Assembly (NCBI GenBank): GCA_045540635.1
Contig: JAZQHO010000213.1
Span: 19,733-83,732 of the forward strand
From: Limiplasma sp045540635
Lineage (GTDB): Bacteria > Bacillota > Clostridia > Christensenellales > Aristaeellaceae
Direction: 5' to 3'
Length of the DNA: 64,000 nt
The position numbers and the translations under genes are program-made. The notes under the pieces are model-generated. The model made no database searches. It worked only from the letters and a program-made list of their open reading frames with translations, and was not told where the DNA came from. Position 1 is the stretch's first letter. Each line of letters opens with the position of its first letter. Positions 40,096 through 48,180 of the stretch are shown in pieces.

Positions 40096-41271
40096 ATGAC
40101 CAAAACACCCTCTGCCCTGCTGCTGAACTGGTACGATGCAGTAAAGCGCGATCTGCCGTGGCGGCGCAGCCGGGATCCGTACCATATCTGGCTGAGCGAG
40201 ATCATGCTCCAGCAGACCCGGGTGGAGACCGTAAAGGGCTACTACGCCCGTTTTCTGGAGCGCTGCCCCACGGTGCAGGCACTGGCGCAGGCCCCTGAGG
40301 AAACCGTTCTCAAGCTCTGGGAGGGGCTGGGTTATTACAGCCGTGCCCGCAATCTGCAAAAAGCCGCAAAGACCATCACAGAGGAGTTTGGCGACGTTTT
40401 TCCCTCCGATTACGAAGATATCCTCCGGCTTTCCGGCATCGGCCCCTACACAGCGGGAGCCATTGCCAGTATCGCTTTCGGGCAGGCAGTACCAGCTGTT
40501 GACGGCAATGTGTACCGTGTGGCCTCCCGCTTTTTCGGCATCCGGGAGGATGTGGGCAGCCCGGCTGTGCAAAAACAGATCCGTCAGCTGGTCAGGGAGA
40601 GCATTCCGCCGGAGCGCCCGGGAGACTACAATCAGGCGCTGATGGAGCTGGGTGCGACCCTTTGCAGCCCCCAGCGCCCCCGCTGCGACCTGTGCCCGTG
40701 GCAGCACCTGTGCGATGCCTGCCGGGAGGGCGATCAGGACAGCCTGCCCATCCACGAAAAGAAACAAGCCCCCAAGGCCGTAGAGGTAGCCGTATGCCTG
40801 CTCACCTACAAGGGGCGGGTGCTGGTACTGCCCCGGCAGGAGCGTATGCTCAAGGGGCTGTATGTATTCTGGCTGACCGAAGAAGAAACAGCGCCGGAAC
40901 GGGTTCTGGAGCTGCTGCGGGAGGATGGGCTCCGCTGCACCTTCCGGGCGCATCTGGGAGAAGCGAAGCATGTATTTACCCATCGGGTATGGAACATGCA
41001 GCTTTTGCACTGCCCGCTGGATGCCATGCCGGGCGAAGGCTGGCTTGCGGAGCGGAAAGCGAAGCTGGTGGATGCGGCAGAGCTTGCCGCCCTGCCGCTG
41101 CCCACGGCGGTAAAGGCTGCAAGAAAGGCTGCTATGGAGCTGCTGGGTGCCGGTTGCTGTCCACAGGCAAAGCAAAGCAAACGGCAGCAGGAAAAATACA
41201 GACCCCCCCGGGGGGGCCGCCCCCCCCCCAAAGGTTTTATTCTGCAATGGGAACCATGGGCAGCAGCGTGA
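40096..41271 (+). CDS. mutY: A/G-specific adenine glycosylase MutY with atypical C-terminal extension
   Basis: 391 residues. Catalytic Glu35 is in LSEIMLQQT, the HhH-GPD region is LSGIGPYTAGAIASIAFGQ with Asp136 in VDGNVYRV, and the 4Fe-4S cluster ligands are Cys190, 197, 200 and 206 (C-x6-C-x2-C-x5-C). A NUDIX-like C-terminal domain (about 225-345) recognises 8-oxoG. It removes adenine mispaired with 8-oxoguanine. After the expected end (about residue 352) the frame runs on through a Pro/Gly/Arg tail encoded by a run of C and G bases (41203-41229). The tail is probably not part of the enzyme. The start follows AAAGGAAGGA. Confidence 0.93.
   Translation: MTKTPSALLLNWYDAVKRDLPWRRSRDPYHIWLSEIMLQQTRVETVKGYYARFLERCPTVQALAQAPEETVLKLWEGLGYYSRARNLQKAAKTITEEFGDVFPSDYEDILRLSGIGPYTAGAIASIAFGQAVPAVDGNVYRVASRFFGIREDVGSPAVQKQIRQLVRESIPPERPGDYNQALMELGATLCSPQRPRCDLCPWQHLCDACREGDQDSLPIHEKKQAPKAVEVAVCLLTYKGRVLVLPRQERMLKGLYVFWLTEEETAPERVLELLREDGLRCTFRAHLGEAKHVFTHRVWNMQLLHCPLDAMPGEGWLAERKAKLVDAAELAALPLPTAVKAARKAAMELLGAGCCPQAKQSKRQQEKYRPPRGGRPPPKGFILQWEPWAAA
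41203..41229. repeat. G/C homopolymer tract at the end of mutY
   Basis: C7, G7, CC, G, C10 in a row. The C7-G7 part can pair with itself. It lies within the mutY C-terminal extension, so any length change shifts the frame. Confidence 0.9.
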
Positions 41272-41292
41272 CCGCTGCCGCTCATGGTTTGT
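41254..41292. terminator. Hairpin at the convergent mutY / Ig-protein ends
   Basis: CCATG plus GGCAGC pairs with GCTGCC plus CATGG around the mutY stop codon, followed by TTTGTT on plus. It probably ends transcription of mutY, and perhaps of the convergent gene. Confidence 0.55.
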
Positions 41293-41301
41293 TGGGAAGG
41301 C

Positions 41302-44300
41302 TCAATCGAAATAGTAGCCTTTGCCTCTGCACTTCCGGCATTCGCCCAACACGCACTCCTCGTTCGTGCAGATCCTCGTTACATCCACATATTCATATAC
41401 GCCGGTGAGCGGGTTGAGCTGAACCACATGGACAACGATGGAACCATCGCCCTCACAGCGCCTGCACTTACCCTCGCCATAGCACAGCTCGCAAAGGGTG
41501 GAACCTGCAGGGATGGGCTTGAGGTGCAGGGTAGCCACGTTGGATTTTACCGTATTGCCTGCCTGATCGGTCACAACACAGTACACCTGCCGTCCATCGG
41601 CATACTCACCCATCACGGTGGAATAGCTGGGACCGTTATCCAGCGCCTTCTTGAACTGGCTCTCACCGGCATTTTTGTAATACCACTGATACGTCAGGTC
41701 GAGACCCTCGGCGCTCAGGCCCACAGCGATGGGGCGGGTGGCAAAGGCATAGGCATCCTTGGGCTGCGAGGTGATGGAGACCGGGCCGCGAATGATAAGC
41801 GTGACCGTGTTGGAGGTAATCGTCCGGCCGGACTTATCGGTAATGGCGCAGTAGACCTTGCGGCCGGAATAGGCTGCAGCCGGTGTGGTAACGTAGGTGG
41901 TGCCGGTCGCAGCGGACTTTTTGAAGCCGCTGGTGTTGGGATTCTGGTAATACCACTGGTACTTCAGGCCAACACCCTCAGCGGCGATCTTCAAGGTGAT
42001 CGTTTCGCCTTCGCAAACCTCAGGCGGCGTATTCAGCCACTGGGTGATCCCGAATGCAGGCAGAGAGAGCATGGCTATATCGCTGTTTCGATAAGTACCG
42101 TGCCGGTCTTCGACCTTGCAATAGATGCCTGCATTCACCATATCCGCCGTCATCTGGAAGGTGCATTCCGGGCCATCGGCGCTGATGCACCAATAGCTGG
42201 TATCATCATCGCGCAGACAATACCAATAGTAAGACAGTCCATCACCGGAAGCCTCGACCGTCAGGGTGACAGTATCACCAATACTGGCCTTCGTGTTCTG
42301 CGGCTGTTTTGTGATGGTCACATCCTGTATGCCCAGCCGTGCCGTCCGGGTGCGTACCGTGTTGCCGTAAGCATCCGTAATGACGCAGTAGTACAGCTGA
42401 TCCTTCAGGCTCTTGTGGTGATAGAAAGAGTAGGAGGAGTCCCGGTCATTGGCATCTGTAAGGGGCGTGAAGGTGGGAGAATCAACGTATGCACTGTACC
42501 ACAGGTAGGTAAGGCTGTCGCCCTCAGCTGCCACAGAGACTTTCAGAAGGGCTCTGCCGGTAAAATCCGGCGAAGCATACATGTCCTGCGGCTGTCTGGT
42601 AATGGTAATGGGGCCGGAAGACAGGTTGGCACCGGCCGTGGACGAAATGACAGATCTGCCATATTGATCCGATACCTTGCAATAAACGCTCCGCGCCGAG
42701 GTGCCCGCAGACATCTTGAAGGAATAGGTGGCGGAAGTCGCACCGGCTGCAGGCGTGTATTCCCACTCCACGCTGTTTGCGTTCTGGTAATACCACTGAT
42801 AGGTAAGCCCATCACCCTGAGCGCCAATGCTGAAAGTAGCGGTGCCGCCGCTGGCCACGCTCACATCCTGCGGCTGCTTGGTCAGCTTCAGATCGGGCGG
42901 AGTGACCATGCTCAGCGTGACGGTATCGGTGGTGAGGCTGTTGCCGTACCGGTCGCTGACGATGCAGTAGACCCGATAGCCGTCGTTGTCAAAGTTCATG
43001 GTGACGGCATAGCTGGATGCGGTAACATCGGATTTGGTGAAGGAATAAACCTTCGGGGGCGCATAGTACCATTCGTAGGTGAGGCCGTCGCCCACAGCGG
43101 CAACAGAAGCGGTCGCTGCCTTGCCGTACTTCACCGTTACATTGGCAGGCTGACCGACGATCTCCAGCTTCGTTTGCGGGATCATATTCAGAGTGACCAC
43201 ATCGGTGGCCGCTTCGTTGCCGTCCTGATCCATGATCAAGCAGCAGACCTGTACGCCATCCCAGCCGCTGTCCATGAGAACAGAAAACGTTGCGGAAGTC
43301 GTGGTGCTCTTGTGGTAGCGGGTAGTGCCCGCAAATGCGTAGTACCACTGGTACGCCAAGCCCTTGCCCTGTGCCTTTACCGTTGCTTTGGCATACTCAC
43401 CTTCGGCAACCGTCACGCTTTCGGGCTGGGTAATGATGTACAGCACATCCGCAGGCGGCAGCTCCTGCTGCGGCTCCATATTCAGCGTAGCGGTGCTCGA
43501 AGTTACCTTGTTGCCGTACTTGTCGCTGACAACACAGCGCACCTGACGGCCTGCGCGGGCTGCAGTCATCTTGACGGAGTAGCTTGCACCCTTGAAGGTG
43601 CTGGTATATTTGAAGGAAGAAGCGCCCAGATCCTTATAGTACCACTTGTAGGTAAGACCATCGCCGGTGGCGCTGAGAGTGACCTTTGCCGTCTCTCCCT
43701 CGGCAACCATTACGCTCTCCGGCTGCTGGGTGATCTTGACTTTGGTAGCCATATTCAGGGTGGCAGTATCCGAAGTCACCTTGTTGCCGTATTTATCGGT
43801 AACAACGCAGCGCACCTGACGGCCCGCACGGGCTGCGGTCATCTTGACGGAGTAGCTTGCGCCCTTGAAGGTGCTTGTGTACTTGAAAGAAGAGGAACCC
43901 TTGTCCTTGTAGTACCACTTATAAGTAAGGCCGTCGCCGGTGGCGGTAAGTGTCACCTTTGCGGTTTTGCCCTTGGCAACGCTCACACTTACCGGCTGTT
44001 TGGTGATCTTCGCCTTGTTGCCCATGCTCAGGGTAGCGGTGCTTGAGGTCACTTTGTTGCCGTACTTGTCGGTAACGACGCAGCGCACCTGACGGCCTGC
44101 ACGGGCTGCGGTCATCTTGACAGAATAGCTTGCGCCCTTGAAGGTGCTTGTGTACTTGAAAGAAGAAGAACCCTTGTCTTTGTAGTACCACTTATAGGTA
44201 AGGCCGTCGCCTGCGGCGGTAAGGGTCACTTTTGCGGTTTTGCCCTTGGCAACCATCACGCTTGCCGGCTGCTTGGTGATCTTCAGCGCAGTGGGCTTCA

Positions 44301-44736
44301 TTTTCAGGGTGACGGTGTTGGATGTCACCTTATTGCCATACTTGTCGGTAACGACACAGCGCACCTGACGGTTCGCACGGGCTTCGGTCATCTTGACAGA
44401 ATAGCTTGCGCCCTTGAAGGTGCTGGTATAAGCAAAGGCCGAAGCGCCCTTATCCTTGAAATACCATTTGTAGGTAAGGCCATCGCCGGTGGCTGTAAGG
44501 GTCACTTTCGCCGTTTTTCCCTTGGCAACGGTCACACCCACCGGCTGCTTGGTGATCTTTACCCCGGCACGCTGTGCGCCCGGCAGAATCCCATCCTCAA
44601 CAATACTACTGCCGTTCTTATGGCTGAAGCTGAACGCCAAAGACTCTGCCGCAGCGGTGATCATCGGCAGCAAAAGCACTGCAACGACCAGTAAACATAT
44701 GCAGGAGAGAAAACGATGTTTGGAATGCTCCTTCAT
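41302..44736 (-). CDS. Large secreted Ig-like repeat protein with C-terminal DnaJ-like cysteine cluster
   Basis: 1144 residues. A signal peptide occupies 1-29 (long hydrophobic core ending in AAAES). About eleven tandem Ig-like domains of 85-92 residues follow. Each opens with a TKQP-like motif (ITKQPVSV, ITQQPESV, IVGQPANV and so on), then a DGLTYKWYYK strand and a VYC or VRC strand. The first four are almost identical, also at DNA level (273-276 base spacing), and later ones diverge. At the C-terminus (about 1082-1144) are eight Cys in CxxC pairs (CELCYGEGKCRRC and CTNEEC-x4-CRKC), like the DnaJ zinc-binding repeats. It has its own promoter (44774-44803). Probably a surface or matrix protein; ligands unknown. 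Confidence 0.8.
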   Translation of the reverse strand: MKEHSKHRFLSCICLLVVAVLLLPMITAAAESLAFSFSHKNGSSIVEDGILPGAQRAGVKITKQPVGVTVAKGKTAKVTLTATGDGLTYKWYFKDKGASAFAYTSTFKGASYSVKMTEARANRQVRCVVTDKYGNKVTSNTVTLKMKPTALKITKQPASVMVAKGKTAKVTLTAAGDGLTYKWYYKDKGSSSFKYTSTFKGASYSVKMTAARAGRQVRCVVTDKYGNKVTSSTATLSMGNKAKITKQPVSVSVAKGKTAKVTLTATGDGLTYKWYYKDKGSSSFKYTSTFKGASYSVKMTAARAGRQVRCVVTDKYGNKVTSDTATLNMATKVKITQQPESVMVAEGETAKVTLSATGDGLTYKWYYKDLGASSFKYTSTFKGASYSVKMTAARAGRQVRCVVSDKYGNKVTSSTATLNMEPQQELPPADVLYIITQPESVTVAEGEYAKATVKAQGKGLAYQWYYAFAGTTRYHKSTTTSATFSVLMDSGWDGVQVCCLIMDQDGNEAATDVVTLNMIPQTKLEIVGQPANVTVKYGKAATASVAAVGDGLTYEWYYAPPKVYSFTKSDVTASSYAVTMNFDNDGYRVYCIVSDRYGNSLTTDTVTLSMVTPPDLKLTKQPQDVSVASGGTATFSIGAQGDGLTYQWYYQNANSVEWEYTPAAGATSATYSFKMSAGTSARSVYCKVSDQYGRSVISSTAGANLSSGPITITRQPQDMYASPDFTGRALLKVSVAAEGDSLTYLWYSAYVDSPTFTPLTDANDRDSSYSFYHHKSLKDQLYYCVITDAYGNTVRTRTARLGIQDVTITKQPQNTKASIGDTVTLTVEASGDGLSYYWYCLRDDDTSYWCISADGPECTFQMTADMVNAGIYCKVEDRHGTYRNSDIAMLSLPAFGITQWLNTPPEVCEGETITLKIAAEGVGLKYQWYYQNPNTSGFKKSAATGTTYVTTPAAAYSGRKVYCAITDKSGRTITSNTVTLIIRGPVSITSQPKDAYAFATRPIAVGLSAEGLDLTYQWYYKNAGESQFKKALDNGPSYSTVMGEYADGRQVYCVVTDQAGNTVKSNVATLHLKPIPAGSTLCELCYGEGKCRRCEGDGSIVVHVVQLNPLTGVYEYVDVTRICTNEECVLGECRKCRGKGYYFD
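43450..44545 (-). repeat. Four near-identical Ig-domain repeats, 273-276 bp period
   Basis: Coding repeats 1-4 of the Ig-like protein share long identical stretches. The equivalent base of the KQP codons lies at 44543, 44267, 43994 and 43721, giving offsets of 276, 273 and 273. They could recombine. Confidence 0.85.
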
Positions 44737-44773
44737 ACTCTATTCTCCTTTCCAATTTTTAGGGACTGCTTTT

Positions 44774-44803
44774 ATTATACTTGGACACGATCATTTCCGT
44801 CAA
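44774..44803 (-). promoter_or_regulatory. Promoter of the Ig-repeat protein gene
   Basis: On the minus strand TTGACG, 18 bases, TATAAT, about 38 bases before the start, with AAAGGAG between. Confidence 0.8.
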
Positions 44804-44899
44804 CTGATAAAACTCAATTTTCCACAATCACATATCACCGGCTGCCGGACAGCGGGTATGCCGTTATCCACCCGAAGGGAATGGCATAACAGCGCCACC

Positions 44900-47167
44900 T
44901 TACGCCTCCTCGCCGTACAAAAGCCCGCTGGAGCCGGTGCCCAGATAGAAGCGGCCAAACACCCGCTTGTCCCCATCAATAGAATGCACCCGCCCGAACA
45001 TCTGCCGGTCGGTATTGATGCGCTGGATCGTCCGGCACTCGTCAAAGCTGCGCCAGAAGCCGTACACACCACCGATCCAGCCGCTGAAGTACAGCGCTTT
45101 GGGCTCTTCGGCATAGCTGCCGCCGGGGCGGCCCAGACCCAGCCCCATACAGGAGACCCGGTCGCCCGGTGCCGTGAGCCGTCTGCCGGTAAAGCGATCC
45201 GCTGCGGGATCGTAGCACAGCTTCCACAGCCCACCCTCGCCGGTGGCGATGTACAGCACGCCCGGCTCACCTGCGGCAGCCCGGATCTCGCTCCGGTCGG
45301 CGCAATCCACCAGACCGAACTCAGCCTCGGGGAAGCCCTCCGGCGCCGGGCGCTGGCGGAAGGTATCGCCGCCGTCGATGGATACATAAAGCTGCCCGGC
45401 TTCGCCAAAGCCGTAGAACACATGGGGCAGCACCCGGTCTGCGATGGGTTTCATACGTCCTTGTGCTTCTGTGCCGTCTGCCAGGAGCACACGGCTGCGC
45501 ACAAAGGTCTTACCGGCATCATGCGAAGCGATCACGTTGCGGGCATGGAGCCAAATGCGCTCCGCCACCGCCCACACATAGCTTTTGCCATCGGCAGAGA
45601 CCGCTGCCCAACCGGCGTTGGTATTCACGCCGGAGATCTTTCCGAGCAGGGCATCCAGCTCCGGAGAAAGCCCCATGGGCATATCCAGCCACGTCCAGCT
45701 CCGGGCACCGTCACGGCTGACGATGAGCCCGCCCTTGGTACGCCCCGTCCAGTTGCCGCGGGCAGTAACGAGGATGTGATCCGGGTCGCTGTCCGGCCAT
45801 GCACAGCTGAGACAGGTGATGTAGCGATTGCCCTCCGCATCGTCAAAGGAGTTTTCGCAGTGGCTGTCCACATCGGTGAAGGCAAAGCCGCCCAGATCGC
45901 CGATCATATCCAGCAGGACGACCCTGCCGGATGCAGGGGCGTGCACATTAATGTGCACCGTCTCCTCCATGCCGTCGCACCAGTCCTGCCAGATGACTGT
46001 ATCCGCCAGCAGATTTTGGGTGCGGAAGGTACCCGTGCCCGTATTGAACCATGCAGTGCCCGGGCGGTGGGGATCCAGCTTCACATCCGTCAGCCAGTGG
46101 ATGAGATTGTTGCCGCCGTTGTAGCAGGGCTTCATATAGGAAAGGCGGAAATCCATGCGCCCGGTATGTAGCCCGTGCAGCACCTTTTTCCAGCTGATGC
46201 CCCGATCCTGTGAGAGATACACCGCATCCCCATCCTGCCGGTGGATGGTGGCCGTCACCAGCAGCCCGGCCTTGACATCGGCAGCTGAAAAACCCCAGTT
46301 GCCCTTTTCGGGGGTGATATCCTCCGGTGCGCCCAAACCGCCGTCGAGGAGTGCATAGCGGGCAAAGCGCCCGCAGGAGCAGTCCCCGCAGTCGCAGGTA
46401 TAGCCACGCTCCACATTCTGGCTGCGGGGGCCATTGGCAGAGAAGGATACATACAAATATGCATCATCAAATGTGCAGCGCTGCGCCACCAGACCGTGCA
46501 GCCTGCTGCCCTCAACCGTTTCGTAGGCGGGCTGTGGCACCGGCGCGAAGGAAGCGCCGCCATCGAAGGAAGCATAGAGGCTGTTGCCCCGCTGGTCGCC
46601 GCTGCGCTGCCGGGTACCCTCGGTGCCGACGAGCAGCATATTGCCGCGGCTTGCCACAAAGGTGCAGGCATCCTCCGGGAAGATGCTCACCTGCGCCCAT
46701 GTGCAACCCTCATCCCGGGAGACCCACAGGCCGTCCGCCTGCGTGGCAAACCACAGGGTGGCGGTATCATTGGCATCCACCATGAGCCGCTCCCCTGCGC
46801 CCCGCCCGTGCAGGTTGCCGTGGGCGAACACCGGCAGCTCCACCTTGCGGAAGGTGGCTCCGCGATCGTCCGAGATCGTCAAAAGTGCTTTGCTGTCCGG
46901 CGCATACATGCCGCCCACCACATACAGCCGCCCCGGGCGTGCGGGATCCAGCGCCGCAGAAATGGGGCAGGTTTCCCGAAGATCCTCCGGGGATACGTGA
47001 TCGATCAGGCTGACCCACTGCTGGCAGGCATAGTCGAAGCGGTACATGCCGCCGATATCCGTGCGGCAGTACATGGTTTCCGGGTCGGTGGGGTGAAAGA
47101 AAAAGCCTGTCACATACCCGCCGCCGCCAATGGGCATATGCTTGTAGAGATACGGTACAGTATGCAT
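44900..47167 (-). CDS. GH74-type sialidase-fold glycosidase (xyloglucanase-like), no signal peptide
   Basis: 755 residues. The whole protein is a double beta-propeller with at least seven Asp-box turns (S-x-D-x-G-x-T/S-W/F type: SDDRGATF, SRDEGCTW, SFDGGASF, SQDRGISW, SHDAGKTF, SIDGGDTF and a variant SRDGARSW). The opening GGGGYVTGFFFHPTDPETMYCRTDIGGMYRFD is the GH74 xyloglucan hydrolase start. No signal peptide is present, so it is likely intracellular and acts on imported xyloglucan oligosaccharides. The start at 47167 has GAAAGGTG before it. The exact linkage cleaved is not proven. Confidence 0.8.
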   Translation of the reverse strand: MHTVPYLYKHMPIGGGGYVTGFFFHPTDPETMYCRTDIGGMYRFDYACQQWVSLIDHVSPEDLRETCPISAALDPARPGRLYVVGGMYAPDSKALLTISDDRGATFRKVELPVFAHGNLHGRGAGERLMVDANDTATLWFATQADGLWVSRDEGCTWAQVSIFPEDACTFVASRGNMLLVGTEGTRQRSGDQRGNSLYASFDGGASFAPVPQPAYETVEGSRLHGLVAQRCTFDDAYLYVSFSANGPRSQNVERGYTCDCGDCSCGRFARYALLDGGLGAPEDITPEKGNWGFSAADVKAGLLVTATIHRQDGDAVYLSQDRGISWKKVLHGLHTGRMDFRLSYMKPCYNGGNNLIHWLTDVKLDPHRPGTAWFNTGTGTFRTQNLLADTVIWQDWCDGMEETVHINVHAPASGRVVLLDMIGDLGGFAFTDVDSHCENSFDDAEGNRYITCLSCAWPDSDPDHILVTARGNWTGRTKGGLIVSRDGARSWTWLDMPMGLSPELDALLGKISGVNTNAGWAAVSADGKSYVWAVAERIWLHARNVIASHDAGKTFVRSRVLLADGTEAQGRMKPIADRVLPHVFYGFGEAGQLYVSIDGGDTFRQRPAPEGFPEAEFGLVDCADRSEIRAAAGEPGVLYIATGEGGLWKLCYDPAADRFTGRRLTAPGDRVSCMGLGLGRPGGSYAEEPKALYFSGWIGGVYGFWRSFDECRTIQRINTDRQMFGRVHSIDGDKRVFGRFYLGTGSSGLLYGEEA

Positions 47168-47210
47168 AAATACACCTTTCCTGTTGTGCTGTTTCATAGG
47201 ATTGGGGATG

Positions 47211-47219
47211 ATTATAGCA
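47211..47219 (-). promoter_or_regulatory. Extended -10 promoter of the GH74-type gene
   Basis: On the minus strand TGCTATAAT, a consensus extended -10, about 45 bases before the start codon. No good -35. Confidence 0.6.
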
Positions 47220-47289
47220 CAAGCGGCATGCAGGCGGAAGGGGTAAGCACAAATAAAGAAAGTTATTTATTCTCCGCCGCACGGGGTGC

Positions 47290-47328
47290 AAAAAACCGCT
47301 GCAGCCCGCAGACTGCAACGGTTTTTTT
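47290..47328. terminator. Terminator after the malic enzyme/MmcQ-GNAT operon
   Basis: AAAAAACCG(C)TGCAG pairs with CTGCAACGGTTTTTTT, with seven T at one side and six A at the other. Its minus-strand orientation ends the malic enzyme operon. Confidence 0.75.
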
Positions 47329-48180
47329 CTACGCCCGGCGCACCATTTGCAGGCACGTCCACTTTTCACCCATACAGGTATCCACCCGCTGCGGCTTGCC
47401 TTCGTCCGGCAGAAAGCCACAGGCCTTGTAGCATGCAATAGCAGCAGGATTGTTCTCGTATACTGCCAGATGCTGGCTGTGCGCCTTCATGCGGCTGCGG
47501 GCATCGTGCAGGGCACAGGCGATCATCCGCTTGCCCAGCCCCCCGCCCCGCAGGGCAGGATCCAGCAGCACATACCCGAAACGGATGCCATGCTCTGCAT
47601 CCGGCTGAGGGTAGAGATGCACGAACCCAGCGGGGCTGCCCTCCCAGTACCACACCAGCGTAGAGCAGACAGGATAACAAGCGAGCCTTTTGTTCAGTGC
47701 TCCGGCTGCAAGGGGCCAGCTGCCCAGCGAACCCGCCGACCAGCGCCAGTAGGTGAGCTCATCCGCAGCCCAGCGCAGCACCTGCGCTTCATCCTCCGGG
47801 CGGTAGGGGCGCAGCACGCCCAGCAGCACTTCCCTCGCACTGCGGGAAAGGCTTGCCACCGCCTGATCGTAGCTGTGGTGCAGCATTTGGAGCAGCACGC
47901 CGTCTGGCACAGTGCCATCCATGGTGACGGTATTGTTGTAGGGCTGCTGCACCGGCGGGCAGTGCCAGCCCCGGCGCACCGTGCCCGGATACTGCTGCCG
48001 CCAGTCCATGCCCCGGCTTCGGTCGCACTTGAAGCTGACCCAACCCTGCATGGGCATAAAAGAAGCAAAGATGCGCCCATGCTCCCCCAGCCGCACACAG
48101 ATGCTCTCCGGCCCGAAGGGGCTTTCGGCTACGGCAGCGGGCAGGGTAAGGGCGGTCTCCATCAGGTCGGCAAGTGTCAT
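47329..48180 (-). CDS. Fusion of MmcQ/YjbR-like domain and GNAT acetyltransferase
   Basis: 283 residues. Residues 1-110 are an MmcQ/YjbR domain (PFGPESICVRLGEHGRIFASFMPMQG, then MDWRQQYPGTVRRGWHCPPVQQPYNNTVTMDG, DGVLLQMLHHSYDQAVASL). Residues about 120-283 form a GNAT domain with the acetyl-CoA loop in LDPALRGGGLGKRMI and motif B in NNPAAIACYKACGFLP. YjbR-type domains are DNA-binding-like folds of unclear role. Fusion with GNAT is unusual to me. It follows malic enzyme with an ATGA overlap. Confidence 0.82.
   Translation of the reverse strand: MTLADLMETALTLPAAVAESPFGPESICVRLGEHGRIFASFMPMQGWVSFKCDRSRGMDWRQQYPGTVRRGWHCPPVQQPYNNTVTMDGTVPDGVLLQMLHHSYDQAVASLSRSAREVLLGVLRPYRPEDEAQVLRWAADELTYWRWSAGSLGSWPLAAGALNKRLACYPVCSTLVWYWEGSPAGFVHLYPQPDAEHGIRFGYVLLDPALRGGGLGKRMIACALHDARSRMKAHSQHLAVYENNPAAIACYKACGFLPDEGKPQRVDTCMGEKWTCLQMVRRA

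Noticed and set aside
41284..44046. Long plus-strand ORF antisense to the Ig-repeat protein
   Set aside because: It exists only because of the repeated coding sequence on the minus strand; no domain, no ribosome binding site.
43450..44545. Regular repeats that might suggest a CRISPR array
   Set aside because: The 273-276 bp period is an in-frame protein repeat within one ORF, with no short palindromic repeat and spacer pattern.
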